Shown: positions 33,836 through 44,149, counted from the stretch's first letter. The stretch is DNA of 64,000 nucleotides from Poa pratensis (GCA_947311845.1 CAMZMU010000059.1:39049226-39113225), one strand, 5' to 3'. The notes: generated by a model from the letters alone, not told the origin. Program-made: numbers and translations.

Positions 33836-34190
33836 GTGCTGTAGGGCTGGGCCTAAACGTGCAATATGATAGTACAAGAAGCCCGTTGTGCATTGGGACA
33901 ACGCTCGTTTGGCACCATCCATATGTTTCATTCAATAAATTTCCATTGTCCTTATCCGATAATAACGGAAATTAATTATGCAACAGTGCCAAGACCCCTT
34001 GAACAGTCTAGCATTGCGTAACATTAAATATACACCACTTTGGAATTAATTTCAAGTGTGTGTATCCAATAAATTATCTTTGGAAAAACTATTACATAGC
34101 AAGGAAAACATCTGATGGGCGGTCCACAATTGCGTAACGTCGCATACATGATTCATTGCGAACCAATAATTACAAAGCAAAAGTTTCCAT

Positions 34191-34200
34191 CTATAAAAGG
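34191..34200 (+). promoter_or_regulatory. TATA box of gene copy 1
   Basis: CTATAAAAGG lies 104 bp upstream of the ATG and is conserved in copy 2. With a transcription start about 30 bp downstream, the 5' leader would be about 70 nt. Confidence 0.6.
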
Positions 34201-34294
34201 AGTGTCTAGCTCCTCTTTCATCCCACAACTCATCTCTCAAGATTAATATCTTGAGATAGACACTTCTACTCACAAACCACTCTCTATATCGAGA

Positions 34295-34661
34295 ATGCCA
34301 AAGAAAGGGAGTAGGTCGTTAGTGAGGGATACCAATGATGAGAAGAAGGCAAGGATTGGATCATTGCAATCTGAGCTTGCCCAGTTGGAGAGAGAAGCGG
34401 TAGTGCAGGAACAAAGCGCAAAAAAAAATGGTACGCATCAAGGAAGCCGAGAAACAGAGCGCGGGGACGGTGGCCGGGTTGATTTTCCGCAAGGTAGAGG
34501 ATCTCAACCTTGAGGAGCTTCTTGCGTTGTTCCAAGAGTTCTAGTGGGTCCAGATTGAAATCAAAGATCACTTGTCTTTGGAGTCTACCGGTCCAAGCAT
34601 GCCACCATCGCAACAAGCGCCATCTTCTGTCCAAGATCAAGTTAAGGAAGAGAAGCCGTGA
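34295..34661 (+). pseudogene. Small coiled-coil gene, copy 1 (frameshift and premature stop)
   Basis: The ATG at 34295 (context GAGAATGCC) starts MPKKGSRSLVRDTNDEKKAR, identical to copy 2 for the first 21 residues. Within the A-run at about 34421-34430 bases are lost relative to copy 2, so the natural frame ends early at 34513. In the ancestral frame a TAG (at about 34542) interrupts the sequence where copy 2 has a Ser codon. Further on, copy 1 keeps CAA codons where copy 2 has its stop, and the common TGA lies at 34659-34661. It is a pseudogene of the protein described for copy 2, useful because it preserves the ancestral 3' coding end. Confidence 0.75.
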
Positions 34662-35015
34662 ATATTTCATACCTGATCCATCTGAAGGTCGTGTCCTGTT
34701 GGTTCAGGGGTGTCCTGTATGTTTTCATGAATAAGGGACGTGTTGCTTTGTGTTGTAGTGAATAAGTTTCCTTGAACTTTTGCATGTATGAGATCTTATA
34801 AAGGAAACAAAGTTTTAATAATGTGTATTTTTCATGACTTAGTAACTCACACTGAGACTATATACACAAGAAACAAGTGTTCTTTGCATAGCATGATTTA
34901 CATAATCCATAAACAAAAAAGAACTAAATGTCCATGAAAATAAATAGAACAATTTAAACTAATAGAGGACCAATATACAAAATAGAACGTATCTAAGGTT
35001 TGGGTCGATGCCTCC

Positions 35016-35035
35016 ATATATATATATATATATAT
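35016..35035. repeat. (TA)n microsatellite
   Basis: An uninterrupted AT dinucleotide tract in the 3' flank of copy 1, absent from the matching position of unit 2. Confidence 0.9.
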
Positions 35036-35641
35036 GTCTACAAGCAGCCATAGCCAACTTTACCATGGAAATGTTATTTTAAAAACTAAACGTTAAAATA
35101 CAAATAAATCCTAAATATATGCTGCCAATGCATAGCTCTGAACTTTCGTTATGCAAATTCCGGTTACGATAAGGGGATGAAGAAAGAAGACAAGGAAAAG
35201 ACGCCATATTCATCGCCCTGTCAGCTTGTCCTGCTACGTCTCTATTCTGTTCCATCTGAACGACGATGTCGCTGCCACCATATTTCAAGAGAACCCATGA
35301 ATCTCGAGCGAATTTCTTCATGTAAAATACAATCCTTATGTCAATCAATCGTTCTGCAAACTTTATTTCTGAGGAAAAATATCGGATAGAAGCTGGGCCA
35401 CACGTCCCTTTCGAACGAGCTACCGACAAAATTCACGAGCAGAGTAGTACGTTGTATAAGTGCTTTAGGGCTGGGCCTAAACATGCCATATGACACTCCA
35501 AGTAGCTGCAAGTGCAAAGGATGTCGCCTAGAGGGGGGTGAATAGGTTTTTGAAATAATTACGGTTTAGGCTTGAATAAATACGGAATAAACTAATGTTT
35601 AATTTATCAAGCACAAAATCTATTTTACATGTGCAGCAAAG

Positions 35642-37594
35642 TACTTTTGAGGAGAAGTACCTGGGTTTCCAACCCCGGAGGGAAGGATGAAGAAAGAAAA
35701 ATTCCAACCTATTAAGGAAAAGTTCTCCAAAAAACTAAATGTTTGGAATGAGAACCATATGTCAATGGCTGCGAAGGAAACGCTGGTTAAATCTGTGGCT
35801 CAAGCTCTGGCTACATATATGAGTATTTTTAAATTACCAGCGAGTTTCCATGAGGACTACATGAAAACCATTAGGAAATTTTGGTGGGGAGAAGACGAAG
35901 ATCACAGGAAAGTTCATTGGGCGTCCTGGGATAATCTAACCATGCCGAAAATTAAAGGAGGCATGGGGTTTAGAGACACCCAACTTTTCAACCAAGCCCT
36001 GCTTGCTAGACAGGCTTGGCGAATCCTTAAAAACCCTGATTCTTTATGTGCTAGACTGTTGAAAGCGAGATATTTCCCGCATGGAAATATACTGGATACA
36101 GTTTCGCTGCTGATGCTTCCCCAGCATGGAGAGGTATTGAACATGGACTTGAATTACTAAAAAAAGGAATTATTTGGAGAGTTGGGAATGGACAGCTGAT
36201 TGACTTTCAGAGATGCAACTGGCTTCCTCGAAGGATGCCGATGTCAATTTCATCTGTCAGGCAACACACAAGATGCAGGAAGGTGAAGGATTTATTTAGC
36301 CCAGGAACTAGAGCATGGGACGAGACAAAGATTAGAGGTATCTTTCAATCTCACGATGCTGAAGATATTCTTAAGCTAAAACCCATGGAACATGATGATG
36401 ATACCCCGGCTTGGCATTGTGAGAAATCTGGGGTTTTCACAGTCAAGAGTGCCTACAAGCTTGCCTTTGATCTGTCTAGAAATATTCATAACAGATCTGG
36501 TAATAGCAATGTTGGGGATGACACTAGAAACATTTGGAACCTTATTTGGAAATGCAAAATTCCAAACAAGATTCGTATTTTTGCTTGGAGGTGTGCTTCG
36601 GATAATCTAGCAACAAAGAAGAATAAGTGGAGAAGAACGTTGGAGATTGATAGCACCTGTGCAATTTGTGGAAATGGTGAAGAGAGCAGTTTCCATGCCA
36701 CGGTCATGTGCACAAAGGCTAGGCTTTAAGAAACGAAATGAGAAAGGTGTGGAATCTACCTGGAGAAGAGCAGTTCAGATACACGGGCCCTGACTGGTTG
36801 CTTCTCTTGCTTGCAAATTCAGCGTCTGAACAACACCCTTTCATCCTGCTTCTTTTATGGCGTGCTTGGCATTTGAGGAATAATATTATCCATGAAGACG
36901 GTCTTTGCACAATTGAAGCTTCTGTGGTGTTCTTACAGAACTATGTACAGACACTTTTTTGTGCAGGTTTTTCTGGGAACAAGAATGGAAAATTGAAGAA
37001 GCTTGCCACTGCTGGGAAATCACAACCGAATCAAATATGGATTCCGGTTGATGCCAATAAACGCTGGTCTCCACCTCCTATGGGTAAACTGAAACTAAAT
37101 ACTGATGCTTCGTTTATTCATGAAACAGCCAGGCAACTATGGGTGGAATTATAGAGACCATAATGGAGGTGTAATTTGCTCCTTGTCTGAAAAGTTGCCT
37201 CTTTGTGCCGATGTCGAGGAAGCAGAAGCGCTGGCTCTCCTGAAATGTCTAAATATCTGTGAAGACATGAACTTTTCCCCAGCAATTGTTGAAATAGACA
37301 ATGATGCTGTCTCTAAAGGTGTGTTGGCAGGGAGTCAAGATCTTTCGAGACTATGCTCAGCCTACAGGAAGATAAACATGTTTAGAGAGAGTGTTTTTCC
37401 TTTTTCTTTATCCCTGATTAAGAGGGATTGTAATAGTGTGGCACATGAGCTTGCAAAGCTTGCTAGAGCAGGGGATGCTGTTGGTATCTGGTATCTTTCG
37501 TTTCCTCATCAGATCAGCACCCCTGTTCAGAATGATTGTAACAAGTTTCTGAGGTAATGGTAAATGGAAAATGTCAAAAAAAAAAAAAAAAAAA
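35642..37594 (+). mobile_element. 5'-truncated LINE with poly(A), broken ORF2 end
   Basis: The plus strand opens with the post-RT block EKYLG in a frame that breaks at 35688. It continues as KKEKFQPIKEKFSKKLNVWN, then FWWGEDEDHRKVHWASWDNL. A zf-RVT zinc-binding region (FTVKSAYKLAFDL, NLIWKCKIPNKIRIFAWRCA, CAICGNGEES) lies in 36235-36729. An RNase H-type domain follows (KLKLNTDASF at about 37085, EAEALALLKCLNICEDM, IEIDNDAVSKG, RDCNSVAHELAKLA), ending at 37557. The tract A19 at 37576-37594 is the 3' tail. Four frame breaks make it inactive. The reverse-transcriptase core is missing through 5' truncation. No clear TSD was found. Confidence 0.88.
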
Positions 37595-38474
37595 CCTAAC
37601 CAAGCTAGGTTCACCTATGCGCACCAACGACTTATGCTAGACAAGAATATCCACTAAGTGATAGCAAGATAGATAACTTCAAACTCGATGGCTATCACAA
37701 AGGTAAATGTACAAGTAAGAGTTCGGGTATAGAGATAACCGCAAAGTGGACACGAGGAGATGTTTCCCGTAGTTCCTTCCCAAGGGAAGAACGTCTACGT
37801 TGGAGGAGTGTGGAGCCACCTAGGCGCTCCAATAGCACGTATGTGCTCACTCTATTCTCCGTGAGCTTTGCCGGTGAAGGCGTAGCCCTTCCACTATGAG
37901 GTCACCTTCGAGGCGTTGACCAAGCCGTACACAAAGGTCGGGGAACTCCACAATGAGTTGGAGCCTCCTAACATTGTCCCGGAGCACCTCGCAACAAGTT
38001 GAGCCTTCCGAAATCCACAAAGGCATCCTAGGGTTACAAGCAACCCAAGAGGCAATCCACAAAGAGTAATAAGCTTCTCAAATTTTACTTCCACATATAA
38101 CCGTGGAGAACTCAAACCGATGCACCTAATGCAATGGCAAGAACACAAGAAGTGCTCAAAGCCCTTCTCTCTCAAATCCCATCAAAGCAACTAATGCTAT
38201 GGAGGAAGATGGGAGGAAGAGCAAGGAAATAACCAAATGAATCCTAAGATCTAGATCAAAGACTACCCCTCACTAAGAGGAGAGATTGATTGGTGGAAGA
38301 GTAGATCTAGATCTCCTCTCTCTTTTCCCTCAAGAAGGAGCAAGAATCATTGGAGGGATAGAGAGATAGCAAGCTCAAGGAAGGTCAGCAATGGGGGCAA
38401 AACACGAGCTCTAGAGTTGAGGAACCGTTGGGGAAGAAGACCCCATAAATAGGTCCCCCGAAAATCTGACCGTT

Positions 38475-38860
38475 ATGTGCAGTTCTCGTACCCAGCGGTA
38501 CTACCGCCGAGCCCAGCAGTACTACCGCTGCGGGTATCCTGGCGGTACCCAGTGCAGCACCGCTTCCCAGCGCATGCGGTACCGCAAGGGCTACCGCTGC
38601 CTCCAGGTAGCGGTACTACCGCCGGAGTTGCCGGTACTACCGCTGGACTTAAATGAATAAATCCAGCGTACTATGAGGCCACTACCGCCGGGTACCGTAA
38701 GGATACCCGAGACTAAATCCCTCCTAGCGGTAACTCTGGCGGTAGTACCGCTTCCTGATGGCAGCGGTACTACCGCCATAGGAAGTCCTACTGCGCACTG
38801 CAGCAGTTCCGCTGCAGGAGGAGCGGTACTACCGCTGCGCCTAGCGGTACTACCGTCAAG
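38475..38860. repeat. Cluster of GCGGTACTACCGC-type quasi-palindromes
   Basis: At least eight variants of GGTACTACCGC, and inverse forms GCGGTAGTACCGC, occur in under 400 bp within the solo LTR. The unit is almost its own reverse complement, so it can fold into many short hairpins. Similar motifs are common in Triticeae LTR elements. Confidence 0.75.
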
Positions 38861-40260
38861 TGAAAGTTAGCCTGGTAGCAGAACTGCAATAACTTTCGCG
38901 AGGAAACTCCAAACGAGATGAGACCAACAAGGTTGGAAAGATAAGGAAATATCAATAACCATAAATAGAGTAAAGTCACCACACATAGGGAAGGTGTGAA
39001 CCTTTCCTCAAAGATAAACCGATGATATTTCCAACACCGAAAACGCAACAAGTTTTTCATGCGAAATCCGTTTTCGAAGAACATGAGCTTGTCATGAAGA
39101 TCACGACAAGCACCAAAACCCAACAAAGATAAAGCCCAAAGAAGAACCAAGAAAGATGATGCTAGAGATGCAAAGGTTTGATCTCTCTACGATGATACGA
39201 TCAAGTTACTCATTTGAGAGCCCCTCTTGATGGAACGAAAACTATCCTATAACCCGGTCTCCCAACTAACACCATGATACCGGTAAAATAGAAACCCTAT
39301 CAAGATCATACCTTTGCCTTGCGCATTCCACTTGAGTTAGATGATGACAATCTTGATCTCTTCAAGTGAACCACCTTTCTTGATTGCACTTTGCTTGATG
39401 AAGACTCACATGTCGCTCCCCCATACACCATTATGGGAGAGTCTCTCTAAGGCACGTCTTCACTTCGACCATTATCTTGATGACGCCCACCACTTGACGT
39501 CATCCTCCATAGGTTATATGAAATCTTCCTTTTGATGCGAACCCATGGGAAGATACCTAAACCTACATGGATACTCCACACATACACATCATGGGTTAGT
39601 TCACAAAGCTATATAGACAATTGCTTACCATACTATTGGATCACATGATCCCACATGGTGCAACATTTAGCTTTGTGTGTTGATCACTTGAATCCACATT
39701 CTTTTCAATTTCGCCTTGATCAATTATATCTTTCTTCTTTCTTGATCATCTCAAATATGTTCATTATATCTAATGACCTTCAAGGCATTCAACCTTGAAT
39801 CCAACACATGGAGTTCAAGTGTTGCCTATGGACAAACCTATAAGGATATCTCAATATACACATTAGTCCATAATGATTGTCATTAATTACCAAAACCACA
39901 CATGGGGCAACCATGTTCTTTCAGTAGCCCGTTATGCATTGGGGACTACGCTCGTTTAACACCGTCCATATGTTTGATTCGATTAATTTCCACTGTCCTT
40001 ATCCGATTATAATGGAAATTAATTATGCAATAGTGCCAAGACCTCTTGAACGGTCTAGCATTGCGTAACATTGCATATACATCACTTTGTAATTAATTTC
40101 AGGTGTGTGTATCCAAAAAATTATCTTTAAAAAAATTACAGAGCAAGGAAAACATCGGATGGGCGGTCCACAATTGCGTAACGTTGCATACATGATTCAT
40201 TGCGATTAATTTGAAGTGTCCTTATCTCAGAACAATTAATTAAAAAACAAAAGTTTCCAT

Positions 40261-40270
40261 CTATAAAAGG
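40261..40270 (+). promoter_or_regulatory. TATA box of gene copy 2
   Basis: CTATAAAAGG lies 101 bp upstream of the ATG 40362, in the same place as in copy 1. Upstream promoter sequence conserved between the copies runs for about 340 bp back to the solo LTR at 39923, including repeated ATTGCGTAACRTTGCATA-like motifs. Confidence 0.65.
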
Positions 40271-40361
40271 AGGTTCCAACTCCTCTTTCATCCCACAACT
40301 CATCGCTCACGAGTAATATCTTCAGATATTCAAAAAATCACAACCACTCTCGATACCAAGA

Positions 40362-40682
40362 ATGCCAAAGAAAGGGAGTAGGTCGTTAGTGAGGGATACC
40401 AATGATGAGAAGAAGGCAAGGATTGCATTGTTGCAATCTGAACTTGCCCAATTGGAGAGAGAAGCAGTAGTGCAGAAACAAAGGGCAAAAGAGCAAATGG
40501 AACGCATCAAAGAGGCCGAGAAAGAGAGCGCGGGGACGGTGGCTGCGTTGATTTTCCGCAAGGTAGAGGATCTCAACCTTGAGGAGCTTCACGCGTTGTT
40601 CCAAGAGCTCTCACGGATCAAGATGGATATTAAAGATCATTTGTCTTCGGAGTCTGCTGGCCCAAGCGTGCCACCATCGTAA
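40362..40682 (+). CDS. Uncharacterised small coiled-coil protein, copy 2 (106 aa)
   Basis: A single-exon open frame runs from ATG 40362 (context CAAGAATGCC, A at -3) to TAA 40680-40682. The protein has a basic N-terminus (MPKKGSRSLVRD) and a long charged helix, about residues 18-55, with heptad-like Leu/Ile/Ala spacing (ARIALLQSELAQLEREAVVQ). A second amphipathic helix follows, about residues 66-93 (VEDLNLEELHALFQELSRIK). No signal peptide or membrane segment is present. I do not recognise the family. The two-helix layout resembles the region after the MADS domain in some type I MADS proteins, but no MADS domain is present, so this is only a guess. Promoter, TATA and 3' flank are shared with copy 1. 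The TAA replaces a CAA kept in copy 1, so the ancestral protein ended at TGA 40728-40730 (122 aa). It is probably a real host gene, possibly still expressed in shortened form. Confidence 0.6.
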   Translation: MPKKGSRSLVRDTNDEKKARIALLQSELAQLEREAVVQKQRAKEQMERIKEAEKESAGTVAALIFRKVEDLNLEELHALFQELSRIKMDIKDHLSSESAGPSVPPS

Positions 40683-41285
40683 CAACCACCATCTTCCATG
40701 CAAGATCAGCTTAAGGAAGAGAGGCCATGAAGCTTTGGTTTAGGGTATCCTTTATGTTTTTCATGAATAATGGACGTGTTGCTTTGTGTTGTAGTGAATA
40801 AGTTTCCTTGGACTATTGCATGTATCAGATCTTATAAAGGAAACAGAGTTTTAAGAATGGGTGTTTTTCATTACTTAGTAACTCACACCGAGACGACACA
40901 AGAAACTAGCGTTATTTGCATAGCATGATTGACACAATCCACAAACAAAAAAGAAATAAATTACCATTAAAATAGAATAGAACAATTTTAACTGATAGAC
41001 GACCAATATAGAAAATTGAACGCATACTCCGAGTATCATAAGGTGATAAAGAAAGAAGTCAGGGAAAAAACGCCATTCATCAGCCCGGTCAGCCTGTCCT
41101 GCTGCATCTCTATTCCGTTCCGTCCGAAGAACGCTAGCGCTGCCAACCTCGCCGAATTTCTTCATGTAAAATACAGTTTGCATGTCAATCATCGATTTGC
41201 ATTTCTGAGAAAAAAATATCGGATGGAAGCGCTGGGCCGCGCGTCCCTTTCGAGCCGCCGACGAGATCCACGAGCAGAGTAGTAT

Positions 41286-42180
41286 ACTACACCGCCGGCC
41301 TCCGGTCATGGCGCAACCAACTCCCCGGCCTCCTCCCACGCGAACACGTACGTACAAAAGAAAGAAAAAACTACTCCAACACGCCGCCGTCGCCGCACGA
41401 GGAAAAGCAATGATACTCTAGAAGAAAAAAAATCCCACCCCACCGAGCGAGCCGCGACGAAACCGGCGTTGCGTGGCTGGACTGGATGGATCAGGCAAAC
41501 AATGGCAGGCGCGGCGCCGCGCGCGGGGCCCACCCCACCCCACCCCGTGCCCGCGGGCGAGGGCGAAACTGCCGCCGCGCGAATCACTGCACACCTCGCC
41601 AGCGGCCCACAACCCCGCTGTCTGCCGCGACCACGCACGCCAGGTCCCTCCCCCAGATCCTCTGCGCATCGACGTACACGCACCACAGCGAGATTCCACG
41701 CCCAGACGCGGAGGGCCACAGGGTTGTGCGGCGCAGCGGGGATCCGGGTCCGGCAGGGAGTGGCCGGCAGCGGCGGCACACGTGGCCCGTGCGGGGTGGG
41801 GCGCGGTGTCGCCCACACGCTCACGTTACTCCCAAGGTCACGAGCGGAAAAAGGGCGACCAACCACCACACCGCGCGCGCACACGGTCGCGATCCCCCGC
41901 CCGCCGTACGGCCCACCCACACCGACGGAAAGATCCATCCGTCGGCCCGCTGGGCCCCGCCACGCAGTGGGCACCGCACTGCTGGCAGCGCCCGCTTTCT
42001 TTTTGATTATTCGATTGTTTGTTTAATCTCCACGCTCCTCCTCTACCTCGTTCGTTATCCATCCGTGCCGTGAGAGAGAAACAAAACAGCCTGGCCCGGC
42101 CCGCCATTATTTTTCTCCCCTTCCCCTCTGACGCCGGACGGTTCCACAACGGCGGAGACTCGGCCAAAGCATGGGCGGAA
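41286..42180. other. GC-rich interval right of the duplication, no supported gene
   Basis: There are overlapping frames of 65-220 codons in all phases on both strands, the usual artefact of very GC-rich sequence. None has a known domain. The interval could contain regulatory DNA or the first exon of an unrecognised gene. Confidence 0.3.
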
Positions 42181-43027
42181 TAAAATTATTTTCCCCGTCG
42201 GCAGGGCGGCTGCTAGCCTGGTTTTACCGACAGGGATTTATCTTGTTACTACGTAAGTACGCGTGTGTTTTGAATACTCGTATGTGCGTCCACTTGTGCT
42301 GCCGCGAACAGCTTAAAAGGTGGGAGGCTGACGCTATTTTTTCTCCCCAAGGAACGGAACGGAATCGTTGTTAATGGCGATTGATCGGGAGCGCAATACC
42401 GACGGAGCGGGAAACAGTGGTGGTGGTCGTCGTAGTTATTTCGACACGTCGAGGGGACGAGCGAGCATGGATCCATGCAGCAGCACGAGGTGACTGGACT
42501 CGAGCTTTTCTTCAACCGACCAATTATGACCATGTTGCATGGGTCTCAAGCAAGACGCCAGATAGACGAGACGACGGGTGCAAACGCACTTACTCCATCC
42601 ATCTCACTCCCGTTTCACAACGATCATTCAAATAGAGTACAGTATAGTAGATGCAAAAATAAAAATAACATTTTCAGTATAATAAATAAATTACTAAATG
42701 CGAGTGGTTTCTTGAGGCTGTCAAAGTAGTAATGACTCGATATAATTCGGTCCATAACAACGCCGGCAGGACTTGTCTTGGGCGACAGTACATCATCTTG
42801 GGTGTCTTCCATCTCAAGCTAGTACTCCTACCTCCCCTCCGGCGAAAAAAAAGAAACCGTATTTACAGATCAACCGCCCTTGCCTTGCCTCCATCACGCA
42901 AGACTGCAACAGGACTGCTCGCCTAAACATACAAGGATTTTTTCTTCTTCCAAGAAAACAAAAAGGCGACGAAAGAAACAAACTAGCATGGGTCATATCA
43001 GCTAAAAACAGCTCCGGCAGCGGCCGA
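42181..43027. other. 3' flank of the ERF gene
   Basis: No coding sequence recognised. The part nearest the ERF stop (about 42650-43027) would contain its 3' UTR on the minus strand. A definite poly(A) signal cannot be chosen. Confidence 0.35.
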
Positions 43028-43715
43028 TCAGAGGAGCTCCGCCGGCGGCGGGCAGTTCAGATCGAGGTCAAAACCGACGGGGGCCCTCTTGGCCGACGCG
43101 GCGGCGGGCGGCGACGGCGACGGCGCCAGATCCACGACCGACGAGGAGTCGGAGTCGCTCTGGGACACGGTGGCCGCCACGGTCACCTGCGGCGGCATGC
43201 TGCTGTACATGTGGGACGCCGCGGCGGCGGCGGCCGCCTGGCCGAAGAAGTAGTACGGGTGCGACACGGGTATCCGCTGAAAGGGAAGCGCGCGCCGGCG
43301 GCGGCGTTGGCGGCGCGGTGGAACAGGTCCAGCTCGAGGAGGGCGGGATCGGCATGGCCTGCATCGGCGCCTGCACGTCGCCGCCGAACGACTCCACGGT
43401 GCTGCTGTTGCTGCTATCGCCGGCCAGGGCGGCGGTGGCGAGCGCCGAGGGAGAGAAGGGGAAGTTGGTCTTGGCCTTGGATCCGCGGTACTCGCGCGCG
43501 GCGGCGTCGTAGGCGCGGGCGGCCTCTTCGGCGGTGTCGTACGTGCCCAGCCACACGCGGCTCTTCTTGGCCGGGTCGCGGATCTCCGCCGCGTACCGGC
43601 CCCACGGACGCTTCCTCACGCCCCGGAAGTGCGGCCCGCCGCCGACGCCGAGCGCCAGCCCGGTCGCCGACCCGGCCTGCGGTGCCGCCGTCTTCTCCGA
43701 CGTCCTCGGCGCCAT
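43028..43715 (-). CDS. AP2/ERF transcriptional repressor, ERF3/ERF4-like with EAR motif (two apparent frameshifts)
   Basis: ATG at 43715-43713 gives [13 protein letters not shown]. Residues 29-86 form one AP2 domain ([51 protein letters not shown]) with the Ala-14/Asp-19 signature of the ERF class, which binds the GCC box. The following [20 protein letters not shown] passage is typical of group VIII repressors. The C-terminus, in another frame from about 43267, is [22 protein letters not shown] and the EAR repression motif [10 protein letters not shown], stop TGA 43030-43028. Two single-base deletions are needed to explain the frame changes, near 43338-43341 and 43267-43270; without them the length would be about 229 aa, normal for the group. 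The gene has no intron, as expected. Expected role: nuclear repressor in ethylene, jasmonate and stress responses. Either a recent pseudogene or errors in GC-rich sequence. Confidence 0.85.
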
Positions 43716-43793
43716 GTCTTCCTTCCTTTCTTTTCGCTTGTTGGGCGGATGGTGTGTGCGTATGGATGCGTGTAGGATCTGGGGGAGAGGAGG

Positions 43794-43806
43794 CGCTTAT
43801 TATAGG
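43794..43806 (-). promoter_or_regulatory. TATA box of the ERF gene
   Basis: The minus strand reads CCTATAATAAGCG about 85 bp upstream of the ATG, predicting a 5' UTR of roughly 50 nt. Just upstream on the same strand a 15-bp unit containing TCTTGCCGCTC is present twice (43811-43825 and 43836-43850). Confidence 0.6.
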
Positions 43807-43850
43807 CGGGGAGCGGCAAGAGGGAGCGAGTGGTGGAGCGGCAAGAGGGA

Positions 43851-44149
43851 ATAATAAAACTCGGCGCAGTCGCTTTGACTGTCCGCGCGCCCGCCGCCGC
43901 CCCTCGTCTTTTGCGTGCCGGCATTACAGTTTGTTTAGTTCCGGACGCTTTTCCATCCGGGCCCTCAGGATAGGGAGAATTTGCGTTACCTTGAGCGGTT
44001 ACATTTGGTTTGCTTCTTTCTCGGCCACGGGTGGAGCTAGTCAGCTAGCATGGGGTTTGTGTGCAGTGGGAATTCAAATGCAATATTCGTAAAAGCTTAC
44101 AATTGGATTAAGGTATTTTTTTAAAGTTAACAATTCTTTTGCGTATAAA
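43851..44149. other. Upstream region of the ERF gene
   Basis: GC-rich near the TATA box (to about 43925), then AT-rich. No further gene. Likely proximal promoter. Confidence 0.35.

Larger units (their letters stand above)
33836..35459 (+). repeat. Tandem duplication, unit 1 (gene copy 1 with promoter and 3' flank)
   Basis: From GTGCTGTAGGGCTGGGCCTA to GCAGAGTAGTA the sequence matches unit 2 (35460-35506 plus 39924-41285) throughout: promoter, leader, coding region, 3' UTR and a downstream stretch with TTTCTTCATGTAAAATACA. The two units are in direct order and unit 2 begins where unit 1 ends, so this is a head-to-tail duplication. Unit 1 has extra sequence near 34980-35160 including a (TA)n tract. 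Confidence 0.85.
35507..39923 (-). mobile_element. Solo-LTR-like insertion with TSD GTAGC, itself carrying a LINE
   Basis: The termini are TGCAAGTGCAAAGGATGTCG at the left and CCATGTTCTTTCA at the right (TG...CA), flanked by GTAGC at 35502-35506 and 39924-39928. On the minus strand it begins TGAAAGAACATGGTTGCCCC, a known style of Triticeae LTR start. Subtracting the LINE (35642-37594) leaves about 2.46 kb without internal repeats, PBS, polypurine tract or coding domains, so it looks like a solo LTR left by LTR-LTR recombination. Fragments related to its right part occur at 33.1-33.6 kb. The family is not named with confidence. Confidence 0.75.
35460..41285 (+). repeat. Tandem duplication, unit 2 (split by a 4.4-kb insertion)
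   Basis: 35460-35506 matches the first 45-50 bp of unit 1 (GGGCTGGGCCTAAACATGCC). The match resumes at 39924 (GTAGCCCGTTATGCATTGGG) and runs to about 41285. The interruption is the solo-LTR-like insertion with TSD GTAGC. The unit holds the better preserved gene copy at 40362. Confidence 0.85.

Noticed and set aside
38475..38860. CRISPR-like array
   Set aside because: Repeats are short, in both orientations, without regular spacers, inside a plant LTR. No Cas genes.
41306..42073. Frames of 130-222 codons on both strands
   Set aside because: Same GC artefact: four overlapping frames of similar length, low-complexity Arg/Pro/Ala composition, no domain.
42773..44092. 439-codon plus-strand frame over the ERF gene
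   Set aside because: It is the reverse shadow of the ERF coding region. The minus strand has AP2 and EAR motifs.
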